Numbered from the stretch's first letter, positions 8,845-17,680 are shown. The stretch: DNA of 64,000 nt from Acidimicrobiia bacterium (GCA_027494165.1 JAOSJM010000005.1:1-64000); one strand, 5' to 3'. The notes: generated by a model from the letters alone, not told the origin. Made by a program: numbers and translations.

Positions 8845-9485
8845 GACGTCCGGGCGCGGAGCAGGGTCCCCTCGACCAGCCGGCGGAACGCGGCGGTCGT
8901 CTCGGCGTGGGCGCTGAGGTCCTCGACGAAGCCGCCGAAGAGCGCGATGCCCGTCGTCGTGGCCATGAGCATGTCGGCGACGGCCGCGTCGGTGACGTCG
9001 GGCGCGACCTCCCCACGCTCGCGACCCTCCCGGGCGATCTCCTCGAAGAAGCGGAGGGTCTCGAGGAGCGGCCCGGTGGCCAGGTCCTGGAAGTCCTCGT
9101 GGCGACTGATCTCCATCGGGGATGTCGAGACGAACCTGGCCATGGAGCTGTCCTCACGGTGCAGAGCGACGGCCGCGTCGAGGAGCGAGCCGACCTTCTC
9201 GACCACGGTCATGTCGTCGCGCAGCGCGGCCCGGAACCGCTGGAGCACGGTGGCCTGGGTCTCGATCGCCACCGCCCGGAACAGGTCCTGCTTGGACTCG
9301 AAGTAGTGGTAGATGGCCCCGCTGGTGATGCCCGCGCGGCGGGCGATCACCTGGTTCGACGTCTTGTCGTAGCCGTAGCGACCGAAGCAGTCGCGCGCGG
9401 CCCGGATGATCCGCTCGCGTGTCTCGGCGCTCTCCGACGCCGGCGGTCGACCCAGCCGGCGTCGCGCGCCCGCTGACCTCGCCAT
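8841..9485 (-). CDS. TetR/AcrR family transcriptional regulator
   Basis: Residues about 20 to 66 form the TetR DNA-binding domain: TRERIIRAARDCFGRYGYDK, then TSNQVIARRAGITSGAIYHY and FESKQDLF. The remaining 150 residues are a helical ligand-binding domain of typical size (214 residues in all). Such proteins repress neighbouring operons until a small ligand binds. The gene lies inside the locus whose promoters carry the 20-bp palindromes at 7,848 and 14,912, so it is the obvious candidate to bind them (inference). The start ATG was chosen because the basic N-terminal tail MARSAGARRRLGRPPA is typical; no strong ribosome-binding site is evident. Confidence 0.85.
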   Translation of the reverse strand: MARSAGARRRLGRPPASESAETRERIIRAARDCFGRYGYDKTSNQVIARRAGITSGAIYHYFESKQDLFRAVAIETQATVLQRFRAALRDDMTVVEKVGSLLDAAVALHREDSSMARFVSTSPMEISRHEDFQDLATGPLLETLRFFEEIAREGRERGEVAPDVTDAAVADMLMATTTGIALFGGFVEDLSAHAETTAAFRRLVEGTLLRARTS

Positions 9486-9570
9486 CAGGACGTCCTCCGA
9501 CCGCTCGCCTCCGAGGAGGCTACCCTCGCTCCGCCACGCGGGAATGCCCACCCGCGGCACGCACAGGACC

Positions 9571-10624
9571 TCACCGGGGACCACCCGACCCACCGGGGAG
9601 GACGTCCTCGGGGAACACGATGCGCTCGTCGACGATCCGGGCCAGGCGGCTCTGGCGCACGGCGATGCCCCCGGCCAGGTACACGCCGAGGAGCTCCTCG
9701 GTGTTGTCGGGCATCCACTCGCAGTAGTTCCAACTCCTCGCCGTCTCCTTCCCCCCCTCGCTGCGCGACGTCGAGACCACCGGACCGAACGTGTGCGCCG
9801 GCCAGTCGGCGCAGGTGTCCTGCTCCAGGTGGACCACCTGGTCCCCCACCTCCAGGCGCGTCCGCCACACCGTCCCCCGATCGTCATAGGTCGTCTCGGT
9901 CACCCCCACCCGATGCGCCTCGCTACGGCCCCCCACGATCAGGTGCGACGCCGCGAACCCCGTCTCCCCCGCCCCTTCCACACGAACCCCCGTCCAGCTC
10001 CCCGTCCACGTACTCCACCAGCCACATCGACCACTGCTTCTCCAACCTCCGGATCAACGGGAGCTGGAAGTACAGGCGACCCGGGTGGCTGTAGCTCCAG
10101 TCCAGGAAGCAGAACCCCTCCACCGGGTCCCCGTCCACCTCACCGGTCGCCCGGCCGATCTGGCTCCGGTGCTGGATCGGATGCTCGATCCCCTCCTGCT
10201 CGGGAACCCAGAACGTGCACGCCGACCCCCACCTGCTCCACGTGCAGGCGGAACCGGCCCCCGCGTCCGACCAGTCGAACCAGCCCTCCGCCACGTCCAT
10301 CCGCACGTGCTCCCCCACGAAGTGCACCGCCCCCGCCGACTCCGAGTACTCGTAGGCCTCGACCTGGTCGATGGGCAGCTCGGGGTAGAGCTCGGGAGAG
10401 AACTCCGACAGGCTCCCGCGGCTCAGGTCCATGAACATGTAGGTGTGGGCCATGCCGACCGCCAGCTCGTCGAAGCCGCGCATCCCGTGGTAGCGGCGGC
10501 CCGACGCGCCGGTGAGCACCGCCCCCGGCCACATCCCCGCCAGCACGTAGTCCTCCCGCGGGGAGTACCCCCGGCGGTACTCGTCCAGGGTCGGCTCCTC
10601 CAACCACACGTCGTAGCGGATCAT
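9571..10624 (-). CDS. Unrecognised protein of the locus, read in two frames (frameshift)
   Basis: The N-terminal part (MIRYDVWLEEPTLDEYRRGY to FQLPLIRRLEKQWSMWLVEY) is read from 10,624 and the C-terminal part (GFAASHLIVGGRSEAHRVGV to VRQSRLARIVDERIVFPEDV) from about 9,980 in another frame, so there is at least one indel near 9,981. A second pair of compensating shifts may exist near 10,240-10,255. Together they give about 350 residues, strand-rich and tryptophan- and tyrosine-rich, without membrane segments. I do not recognise the family; it may be a divergent relative of the CrtC/AttH-like neighbours. It sits between the small helical protein and TetR on the same strand. Confidence 0.5.
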
Positions 10625-10707
10625 CGGTTCTCCCCGGGCTCGGGCCCGGCGGCCACCCGCCGCCGGGCGCGTTTACGGACGTGCTGCCGGTCGGCTCCCC
10701 TCACGGG

Positions 10708-11208
10708 TCATCGGCGCTCCCCGGTGAAGGCCTCGACCACGAAGGGCATCTCGCGATCGAGGTGGCGGGCGAGGTAGGCGCGCAGGACGCCGAGGGCCAG
10801 GCCCCTCGGGTCGTCGCCGCCCGGCCGGGCCCCACCCGTGTGGAGCGCCCGCAGGGTCCGGTCGACGACCGCGCGCAGGGCGCTCGCCTCCCCGTCGAGG
10901 CCCGCGAGGGTGGGATGCTCGCCGGGCTCCCGCCAGGTCCGGGTGAGCACCGTGTCGATCTCTCCGACGATCTCGGCGCCCTCGGCCTCCCGCAGGAGGT
11001 CCGCGACCTCGGCGAGGGAGCCACGGAGGTCGTGGAGCTCCTCGGCCAGCACGGGACCTTCGCGCTCGAGCCGCACGAGCACGTGCCGCAGGAGGTTCGA
11101 GACCGTCAGCGCCAGGCTCCGGGCGTACGGCTCGGCCACCGCGGGAAGGACCTCCTCGTCGAGGGTCTGGATGGCGCTGCGGAGCACCTCGTCGGCCCGG
11201 GGGCGCAT
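10708..11208 (-). CDS. Small helical protein of the three-part set, copy 1 (166 residues)
   Basis: The product is almost all alpha helix. It shares clear patterns with the protein at 17,180-17,680: both start with a helix containing LDE.V.PAV and ARS, have R.EREG/E.EG followed by VL and DLR, then WRE.G..PT and DR.LRALH, and end in RE.PF/PMF. The pair are therefore paralogues. The C-terminal extension of the kinase-fold protein at 13,483-14,859 looks like the same domain fused on. The ATG lies one base after the stop of the preceding kinase-like gene, so the two are coupled. I do not recognise a named family; a partner or regulatory subunit of the kinase-fold proteins is a reasonable guess. 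Confidence 0.6.
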   Translation of the reverse strand: MRPRADEVLRSAIQTLDEEVLPAVAEPYARSLALTVSNLLRHVLVRLEREGPVLAEELHDLRGSLAEVADLLREAEGAEIVGEIDTVLTRTWREPGEHPTLAGLDGEASALRAVVDRTLRALHTGGARPGGDDPRGLALGVLRAYLARHLDREMPFVVEAFTGERR

Positions 11209-11209
11209 C

Positions 11210-12298
11210 TCACCCTGCTCCTGACGCAGCCACCAGCGCCGACGGCGACGTGACGATGCCCGTCCCCACCGCCAGGACGTACTGGGCCCAGGAGAAGACC
11301 TCGGTCGAGACCCACGCCAGGCGGGCCGACCGGTCGTGCCCACGAACCAGCGGTACCGCGGCGTGGTGCGAGAGCACCGCGGTCTCGAAGGCGGTGAGCA
11401 GCTGGTAGAAGGCGATCCGCTCGTGGGTGACCGGGACGCCTCCGACCTCCTCGTAGAAGGCGAGGGCCTCGTCCAGGCCCCAGCCCTCGACCCCGGCCCA
11501 CGGGACGTCCACGGTGGGGACCAGACCCGGCACGAGGTCTTGGAGGTGGGCGAAGTCGGACGCCGGATCGCCCAGGCTCGCGAGCTCCCAGTCGCTCATC
11601 GCGACGATCCGGCCGTCGCTGAACACCTCTTCACCGAGACCGTTCGTGCCCTTGAGCAGCGCCACGCACGGGGCGTCACGCGGGACGTGCTCGCGGAGCC
11701 AGTGGACCGCCTCGGTGAGGACGGGGAGGGGCTCGACCCGCAGCCGCTCGAGGGTCCGCTCGAGGCGGTCGATCGCGGCGAGCGCGCACGCCTCCGGACT
11801 CGCGGGGACCTCCATGATCTCCCCGAACCCCAGGGCGTCCCAGTCGAGCGAGTGCACCCTGGCGAGCGCCCGGAGGTGCTCCTTGGACACCGCGACCCGC
11901 AGCTCGTCGAAGCGGGGGTCGGGGTCGGTGAGCCCGGGGATCTCCCAGCTCCCGTCGACCTCGTCGCGGACGTAGAGCTCGCGCCCTCCCGGGAGCGCCT
12001 CGGGATCGTCCTCGTACCACCGGACGGGTGCGATCGGCACCCCGGTCCCGGCCAGACGCCGGTAGACCTCGTACTCGAAGCGCAGCGTCGTGGGGCAGAC
12101 GCTCCCCGAGGAGAGGTCGCGGCGGATCACGAGCCGCTCCTCCCTCTCGCCCTCTCGGGTGAGGGCCCGGACGAACCAGGTCTCGCGCGACACGCCGCGG
12201 GGGAACCGGACCAGGTCGGCCACGACGACCTCCCCGTCGTCGGGCAGTCGCCTCGCCAGGTAGGTCGCCAGGACTTCCCGGTCGAGCGCTGGCACCAT
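11210..12298 (-). CDS. APH-like phosphotransferase-fold protein lacking the HGD motif, copy 1
   Basis: The fold is that of the aminoglycoside phosphotransferase/ACAD10-type family: an N-lobe with LVIRRDLSSGS and FEYEVYRRLAGTGVPIAPV, and a C-lobe with the metal-binding aspartate in AMSDWELASLGDP. In the position of the catalytic loop (normally H-G-D-x4-N) it reads LLKGTNGLGEE, so the catalytic Asp and the metal-binding Asn are replaced. The protein may bind nucleotide or substrate without phosphorylating, or use other residues. It is 362 residues long, which is usual for the family. It lies 9 bases after the CrtC/AttH-like gene and directly before the small helical protein. Confidence 0.75.
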   Translation of the reverse strand: MVPALDREVLATYLARRLPDDGEVVVADLVRFPRGVSRETWFVRALTREGEREERLVIRRDLSSGSVCPTTLRFEYEVYRRLAGTGVPIAPVRWYEDDPEALPGGRELYVRDEVDGSWEIPGLTDPDPRFDELRVAVSKEHLRALARVHSLDWDALGFGEIMEVPASPEACALAAIDRLERTLERLRVEPLPVLTEAVHWLREHVPRDAPCVALLKGTNGLGEEVFSDGRIVAMSDWELASLGDPASDFAHLQDLVPGLVPTVDVPWAGVEGWGLDEALAFYEEVGGVPVTHERIAFYQLLTAFETAVLSHHAAVPLVRGHDRSARLAWVSTEVFSWAQYVLAVGTGIVTSPSALVAASGAG

Positions 12299-12307
12299 CT
12301 CCCCCGC

Positions 12308-13474
12308 CTACTCGAAGCCATAGGGCGCGTAGGGGCCCTCGACGAACATCTCGACGTGCCCGAGCCCCTCGGTGACGGTCCCGTCCGGTCCGGTGGTCCG
12401 GACGCGGACCAGGTGCTCAGTCCCGTTCACGCCCTGGAGGACGAACCCGCCGAGGTCGTAGTCGAACGGTTGGCTCGACACGTCGAGCTCGTCGTACTCC
12501 AGGTACACGCCGGGACCGTGGTAGGTCTGGATCGAGCCGCCGTCGTTCCAGGTGCCCTGGTGGTAGCCGATCTCGAGGGGGAACCACGGTGGGTCGGCGA
12601 GCTCGAGCTGCTGCACCCACTCGCGCCCGTGCTCGTCGGCGAGGCGGACGGTCCCCCCGGCGAGGGCACGGGTCCCCGGGAGGAACGCCAGCTCGTGACT
12701 CCCCGAGACGAGGCGGACCCGCGTGCCGAAGCCGTGGTCGATCCCACCCTCGAAGGGGGTGCCGAACATGTCGTTCATCACCACCTGCTCGCCGTCCTCG
12801 TTCTCGTGGAGCTGGTAGAAGCCGCTGCGGGTCGGGTCGGCGAACACGGTCCACAACCTCAGGGCCCGCCGCGCCGCGGGGGGATCGGCGGGCGGCAGCC
12901 ACCGCTGGTGGCCCCCGAACGGCGGCCGCTCGCTGTAGAGGCCCCAGGAGTGGTCGCGGGCGCCGTACCAGCGGGGCGGGCCGCCCACGTCGAACCGCCG
13001 GCCTTCGAGCTCGATCCACCCCCGGGCGGTCCCGGCCTGGACGTAGCGGGTCTGGTCCGTGGTCCGCCGCCCGCGGGTGAGGGAGAGGTGATGGGCCTCC
13101 TCGTGGGCGTCGGCGAGGCCCAGCCAGTGCAGATCGAAGCGCAGGGCCGAGTCGTTCTCCCCCAGCGCGACGTGGACGTCGTGGAACGGCTCGACGAACT
13201 CGTAGCGGAGGGGGCCGATGGCCGTGTCGCAGTCGGGTCGCCACACCCGGCTGAGCCGGACCGTGTACTGCCGCCCGTCGAGGCAGACCGCCGCGTAGCC
13301 TCCGAGGACGTCGGAGTTGGGGCTCACCCGCATCCCCGTGAAGAGGAAGCAGCGCGCCTCGGCGCTGAAGACGCCGAAGTAGTAGCCGTCGTCCCAGTTG
13401 TAGTCGGTGACCGGGATCTCGCTGAACGGGTACGGCGACTGGTGGACCGGGTACTCGTCGTAGCGGGTGAGCAC
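12308..13474 (-). CDS. CrtC/AttH-like beta-rich protein with GARDHSWG motif, copy 1 (388 residues)
   Basis: The GTG start is supported by GGAGG five bases upstream. The sequence is dominated by beta strands and aromatic residues and contains WYGARDHSWGLYSERPP near residue 170 and FDLHWLGLADAHEEAHHLSL near residue 115. The same two signatures occur in the 371-residue protein at 14,982-16,097 (FDLHWEGALPPTEEAHHLDV and WFGARDHSWGVRRG). This spacing and composition fit the two-lipocalin-domain fold of CrtC/AttH relatives, which handle hydrophobic substrates. There is no signal peptide, so it acts in the cytoplasm. It stands between two kinase-fold genes with gaps of under 10 bases, as part of one operon. 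Activity is not known. Confidence 0.65.
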   Translation of the reverse strand: MLTRYDEYPVHQSPYPFSEIPVTDYNWDDGYYFGVFSAEARCFLFTGMRVSPNSDVLGGYAAVCLDGRQYTVRLSRVWRPDCDTAIGPLRYEFVEPFHDVHVALGENDSALRFDLHWLGLADAHEEAHHLSLTRGRRTTDQTRYVQAGTARGWIELEGRRFDVGGPPRWYGARDHSWGLYSERPPFGGHQRWLPPADPPAARRALRLWTVFADPTRSGFYQLHENEDGEQVVMNDMFGTPFEGGIDHGFGTRVRLVSGSHELAFLPGTRALAGGTVRLADEHGREWVQQLELADPPWFPLEIGYHQGTWNDGGSIQTYHGPGVYLEYDELDVSSQPFDYDLGGFVLQGVNGTEHLVRVRTTGPDGTVTEGLGHVEMFVEGPYAPYGFE

Positions 13475-13482
13475 GGCGCCTC

Positions 13483-14859
13483 CTAGGTGCCGACGGGGTC
13501 CACCCGCTTGGCCAGGTAGGGCGCGACGGCGGGCCACAGCGCGCCCGTACGGCCGGCGTGCCGGACGAAGAAGGCGGCGAGCTCGGCGTCGCGTTCGGGA
13601 CCGGCCTCCGCCACGACGGCGTCGAGCTGGGCCAGTCCGGCCGTGACGCTGTCGGGTCGGTGCCCCAGGACCGTCGCCAGGTCGTCCCGCCCCGCCTCCT
13701 CGACGGCCGGGCCGAGGACGTCGTCGGCCTGGAGGTGGTTGAGCATCACCGCCATGCCCATGGCCCGCCGCGCGGCCGCGGGATCCCCGGCCACGGCCGG
13801 GAGGATCGCGGTCGTGAGGTCCCCCATGAGGAGCTCGAGGACCTCCGACCGGTCGCGATCGGGGGTCGGCGTGGGGTCGGGGTCGGTCACGTCCTGACGC
13901 GGCGCGCCCACCAGGTCGGCGAGGACCTCGGCCAGCCACTTCTGCACCGCCACGACGAGGAAGAGGTAGGTGATCCCGGGCATGGTGTGCTCGGTCCGGC
14001 CGTCGAGACCGGCGAGAGACGCGACGAGCCATCGCGTCAGCACGACGGGCTGGTAGTAGCGGATTCGCCCGGGGTCGAGGGGGGCACCGACCAGCTCGGC
14101 GTAGCGGCGGAGGCGTGCGTCGACGTCGCCGAACCGCCCCTCGAAGAGGAGGTTGGCCCGCAGCGCGAAGAAGGCGAGGTCGTCCATCGGGTCACCGAGG
14201 TGGGCCAGCTCCCAGTCGAGGAGCGCGCTCACCCGTCCGTCCCGGTGCAGGAAGTTCCCGGGACCCACGTCGCCCCAGCACAGCACCGTCCGGTCGATCG
14301 AGAGGGGGACGTTGCGGCGCGCCCAGCCCAGCGCGAAGCGCACGATCGGGGCCGGGCGGCGCACGCGCTGCTCGAAGACGCGCTCCCAGAGGTCGAGGTC
14401 GCCGAGCACCGCGTCCCGCGGCGTCGGGGACCGGGGGAAGCCAGGCAGGTCGAGGGCCGCGGGGTCGACGCGGTGCAGCACCGCCAGCTCCTCGACGAAG
14501 CTCGCCGCCACGCGATCCCGCTCGTCGACGTCGGCGATGGCGTCGAAGTCGTCGGAGCCCTCGACCCGCTCGGTGAGCATGGCCTGCCCGTCCGGGGAGA
14601 GCGCGACCAGCCGGGGAACGGCGACCCCGGTGCCGGCCAGGGCCCGGTACACGGTCGCCTCGCGCTCGAGCGTGAGCTCGGTCCCCGTGAACGGCCCGTC
14701 GCCCGAGTCCCGTCGCAGGACCAGACCCAGCCGCTCCCCGCCCGGACGCTCGACGTCGAGGAGCCAGGTGGCCCGGGAGCCACCCTGGGCGGTCCGCTGC
14801 AGGCCGGCGACGGTGCCCCCGGAGACCTCCTCCACCCAGTCGCGATCCGCCTGGTCCAT
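13483..14859 (-). CDS. APH-like phosphotransferase with intact catalytic loop and extra C-terminal helical domain
   Basis: The first 340 residues form a phosphotransferase (APH/ACAD10-type) domain with VLCWGDVGPGNFLHRDG, where G-D and N of the catalytic loop are kept (Trp replaces His), and ALLDWELAHLGDP, the metal-binding Asp. The last 110 residues (LLMGDLTTAILPAVAGDPAA onward) form a helical domain resembling the stand-alone small helical proteins of this locus, giving 458 residues against the usual 340 to 360. It would phosphorylate a hydroxyl group on a small molecule. It is the first gene of the minus-strand operon; the operator at 14,912 lies 53 bases upstream. Confidence 0.75.
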   Translation of the reverse strand: MDQADRDWVEEVSGGTVAGLQRTAQGGSRATWLLDVERPGGERLGLVLRRDSGDGPFTGTELTLEREATVYRALAGTGVAVPRLVALSPDGQAMLTERVEGSDDFDAIADVDERDRVAASFVEELAVLHRVDPAALDLPGFPRSPTPRDAVLGDLDLWERVFEQRVRRPAPIVRFALGWARRNVPLSIDRTVLCWGDVGPGNFLHRDGRVSALLDWELAHLGDPMDDLAFFALRANLLFEGRFGDVDARLRRYAELVGAPLDPGRIRYYQPVVLTRWLVASLAGLDGRTEHTMPGITYLFLVVAVQKWLAEVLADLVGAPRQDVTDPDPTPTPDRDRSEVLELLMGDLTTAILPAVAGDPAAARRAMGMAVMLNHLQADDVLGPAVEEAGRDDLATVLGHRPDSVTAGLAQLDAVVAEAGPERDAELAAFFVRHAGRTGALWPAVAPYLAKRVDPVGT

Positions 14860-14911
14860 CCCGCCCTCCGTCCCGGGGTCCCCGCGGCCGCAGCGGCCTG
14901 CGGTCGACTGG

Positions 14912-14931
14912 CATATTAACGGTTCAATATG
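14912..14931. promoter_or_regulatory. Palindromic operator, copy 2 (probable TetR site)
   Basis: The sequence CATATTAACGGTTCAATATG lies in the middle of the 122-bp divergent intergenic region, so one bound repressor could control both the minus-strand operon and the plus-strand operon. It differs from the site at 7,848-7,867 at only two positions. Confidence 0.7.
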
Positions 14932-14981
14932 CTTCGGGGAAGCGACCCGGGCCGTGGTGACCCGGGTGGGAGGAGTGGGCC

Positions 14982-16097
14982 GTGCTCAGCCACCTCGACG
15001 AGACCCTGCGCCACCAGGTGGCGGCCACGTTCTGCGAGGTGGGCCCCAGCGACCACCGCTTCTTCGACCGCCTGTGGTTCTGCGCCTACCACCCCGAGGG
15101 CGACGTGGCGCTCATCACCGGGATGGGCTGCTACACGAACATGAACGTCCTCGACGGCTTCGCGGCCGTCTCGCACCGGGGGCGCCAGCACAACCTCCGC
15201 CTCTCCCGCTGCCTGCGGCCCCGGATCGACGACCTGGCGGTGGGCCCCCTGCGGGTCGAGGTCCTCGAGCCGCTCCGGGCCCTTCGGCTCGTCCTCGACG
15301 GCGACGCGCCGGGAGGCACCGCCTTCGACCTGCACTGGGAGGGGGCGCTGCCCCCCACCGAGGAAGCCCACCACCTCGACGTGCTCGACGGGCGGCGGGT
15401 CTCGGACTACCGGCGCTTCGACCAGGTCGGGGCCGTCCGGGGGACCCTGCGCGTCGAGGGGGAGACCTTCGACGCCGCCGGGTGGTTCGGGGCCCGCGAC
15501 CACTCGTGGGGCGTGCGGCGCGGCGTCGGTGGGTTCGAGCCCTTCACGGGGTCGCTTCCCCCCGAGGCGGCCGGCTACCTGTTCCTCTGGCTCGCCTTCA
15601 CCACCGACGAGGTCGGCGGGCAGCTCCAGCTGCACGAAGACGGCGAGGGTCGCCGACGGATGCTCGACGGCGCGCTCACCCGGCTCGACCGGCCCGGCGA
15701 GCCGGTGCGGGTCGTGGACGTCGCGCACGAGCTCGACTTCGTCCCCGGGACGCGCGCCTACCGTCACGCTCGCCTCCGGATCGACACCGAGGACGGCGGC
15801 TCCCACGTCCTCGAGGCCGAGCCGCTCGTGACCGCCTGGGCCTACCTGGGTACCGGCTACGACGGCGGCTTCGACGACGGCCGGGGTCTCGGCGCGTTCC
15901 GGGGCGACCTCGTCGTCGAGCACGACGTCTACGACGTCAGCCACCCCGAGGACGTCGGGCTCCCCGACGGGCGGGTCGTGCGGCCGGTGCACCGCGAGCA
16001 GCCGGTCCGCCTCACCTTCGACGGCCGTCCGGGCCTCGGTCACCTCCCGGTGATCAACGTCGGGCGGATCCGCCGCTACGGCCTCGGCGAGGGCTGA
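14982..16097 (+). CDS. CrtC/AttH-like beta-rich protein with GARDHSWG motif, copy 2 (371 residues)
   Basis: The GTG start follows AGGAG by seven bases. It is a paralogue of the protein at 12,308-13,474: shared signatures include FDLHWEGALPPTEEAHHLDV near residue 115 and GWFGARDHSWGVRRG near residue 168, and both have a repeated TGM..Y.NMNVL/NSDVLGGYAAV region near residue 45. No signal peptide or membrane segment is present. It is the first gene of a three-gene plus-strand operon whose second and third members are a kinase-fold protein and the small helical protein, the same three types found in the divergent operon. Confidence 0.65.
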   Translation: MLSHLDETLRHQVAATFCEVGPSDHRFFDRLWFCAYHPEGDVALITGMGCYTNMNVLDGFAAVSHRGRQHNLRLSRCLRPRIDDLAVGPLRVEVLEPLRALRLVLDGDAPGGTAFDLHWEGALPPTEEAHHLDVLDGRRVSDYRRFDQVGAVRGTLRVEGETFDAAGWFGARDHSWGVRRGVGGFEPFTGSLPPEAAGYLFLWLAFTTDEVGGQLQLHEDGEGRRRMLDGALTRLDRPGEPVRVVDVAHELDFVPGTRAYRHARLRIDTEDGGSHVLEAEPLVTAWAYLGTGYDGGFDDGRGLGAFRGDLVVEHDVYDVSHPEDVGLPDGRVVRPVHREQPVRLTFDGRPGLGHLPVINVGRIRRYGLGEG

Positions 16098-17152
16098 TGG
16101 ACCCCGGCGCCGTCTGCCGCTACCTCACCGAGCGCCTCGGCGCCGGCCCCGTCCTCGTCACGTCGCTGCACCAGACGTTCCCGGGACAGTCGCAGGAGAC
16201 GTGGCTCGTCGATGCGACCGTCGACGGCGAGCCCCGTGGGTTCGTGCTGCGCGGCAACCCACCCGGGGGCGGGATCGTGCCGTTCCCCCTACGACGCGAG
16301 TGGGAGGTCTACCGGCGCCTCACGGGGAGCCCGGTGCCGGTGGCCACGCCGTTGTGGTTCGACGAGGGAGCGTGCGGGCTCTTCGGCGGTCGTCCGTTCT
16401 TCGTGCGCGATCTCGTGCCGGGAAGCACCCACGTCCCCGGGCTCCAGGACGATCCCGCGCTCCGCCGAGCGGTGGCGCACGAGCACGCCCGGGCCCTCGC
16501 GGCCGTGCACACCCTCGACTGGGAGGCCCTCGGGCTCGGCGAGGTGCTCGACCCGCCGACGGGGCCCGCCGACGCCGCCCGCCACGAGGTCGAGACGTGG
16601 TGGCGGATCTTCGACGAGGTCCGCCCCGGACCCATGCCCGTGGTCACCGAGGCCCTGTACTGGCTGCACGACCAGCTCCCGAGGGCGGCTCCCTGCGTCG
16701 CCCTGTTGAAGGGCAACAACGGGCTCGGCGAGGAGATCTGGCGCGACGGGCGCATCGTGGCCCTCAGCGACTGGGAGCTGGCGTCGCTGGGGGACCCCGC
16801 CCAGGACTGGGCCTTCTCGCAGGGGATGTTGGCCCTGGCCGACGCCGAGGAGACGCTGCGGTTCTACGAGTCGGTGGCGGGGTTCACGCTCGTCCGCGAG
16901 AACCTCGCCTTCTACCGGGTGTGGACGGTCGTCAAGGCGTTGTGCTGCGTGACGGCAGGCCTCCGGGGGTTCCTCGACGGGCGCGACCCGCGGGTTGCCC
17001 TGCCGGCGATGGGCTTCGGTGGCGTGAAGGTGATGGAGTCGCTGCTGGCCACGATGGTGACGATGGACCTGGCGGCCGCGGCCGAGCTGGTCGCCGCCCT
17101 CGAGGGGTCCCGCCTCTCGGAACCGGCGGCCGGCGGCGAGGGCCGGGGCTGA
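16097..17152 (+). CDS. APH-like phosphotransferase-fold protein lacking the HGD motif, copy 2
   Basis: The ATG overlaps the stop of the preceding gene (TGATG). The protein (351 residues) is closely related to the one at 11,210-12,298: both read VALLKG(N/T)NGLGEE where active phosphotransferases have H-G-D-x4-N, and both keep SDWELASLGDP, the metal-binding Asp. The N-lobe has GFVLRGNPPGG and REWEVYRRLTGSPVPVATPL. Loss of the catalytic Asp in two independent copies with the same replacement pattern suggests a conserved subfamily rather than decay. Role unknown; a substrate-binding or regulatory pseudo-kinase is the main alternative to an enzyme with a changed mechanism. Confidence 0.75.
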   Translation: MDPGAVCRYLTERLGAGPVLVTSLHQTFPGQSQETWLVDATVDGEPRGFVLRGNPPGGGIVPFPLRREWEVYRRLTGSPVPVATPLWFDEGACGLFGGRPFFVRDLVPGSTHVPGLQDDPALRRAVAHEHARALAAVHTLDWEALGLGEVLDPPTGPADAARHEVETWWRIFDEVRPGPMPVVTEALYWLHDQLPRAAPCVALLKGNNGLGEEIWRDGRIVALSDWELASLGDPAQDWAFSQGMLALADAEETLRFYESVAGFTLVRENLAFYRVWTVVKALCCVTAGLRGFLDGRDPRVALPAMGFGGVKVMESLLATMVTMDLAAAAELVAALEGSRLSEPAAGGEGRG

Positions 17153-17179
17153 TCCCGGCCAGGACCCGGGAGGGAACCC

Positions 17180-17680
17180 ATGGATCCGACGGCACGCCAG
17201 CTTCTCGAGGCGATCCGACGGGCGCTTGACGAGAAGGTGGAGCCGGCCGTCGAAGACCGTTGGGCGCGCAGCTCCCTGCGGAGCATCCGCGTGCTGCTCG
17301 ACCACCTCGCCCAGCGGGTGGAGCTCGAAGGGAGCGTGCTCCACGACGACGTCGCCGATCTGCGGGTCGTCCTCCCCGACCTCGCCGACCTCGTGGTCGG
17401 AGCGCACGCCGAGCCGTGGCCGGCGTGGCGCGCCGACCTGGAGCACGCCCTCGACCACCCCTGGCGGGAATCGGGGGCGTACCCGACGGTCGCGTCGCTG
17501 GCCGCCGAGCGCGAGGCCCTGCGGGACTTGGCCGACCGTGCCCTGCGGGCCCTCCACGGCGCCGACGTCGACCCGGCCGTCCGGGCCGAGGGGCTCGACC
17601 GCCTCGGCACCTACCTGCGCCGCCAGCTCGCCCGCGAGCAGCCCATGTTCCTCCCCGCCTTCCTGGCCCCGAGCTTCTGA
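17180..17680 (+). CDS. Small helical protein of the three-part set, copy 2 (166 residues)
   Basis: The start ATG follows GGGAGGG by six bases. The product has exactly the same length as the minus-strand copy at 10,708-11,208 and the same helix pattern (LLEAIRRALDEKVEPAV, then ARSSLRSIRVLLDHL, WRESGAYPT and LRALHGADVDPAV). No cysteine or histidine cluster is present, so it is unlikely to be a metal enzyme. It closes the plus-strand operon, 27 bases after the kinase-fold gene. Family not recognised. Confidence 0.6.
   Translation: MDPTARQLLEAIRRALDEKVEPAVEDRWARSSLRSIRVLLDHLAQRVELEGSVLHDDVADLRVVLPDLADLVVGAHAEPWPAWRADLEHALDHPWRESGAYPTVASLAAEREALRDLADRALRALHGADVDPAVRAEGLDRLGTYLRRQLAREQPMFLPAFLAPSF

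Noticed and set aside
7781..9157. N-terminal extension of the FAD oxidoreductase frame up to 9,157
   Set aside because: The extension overlaps two well-supported genes in another frame and is arginine/proline-rich noise; the GTG at 7,780 with GGAGGG upstream is the real start.
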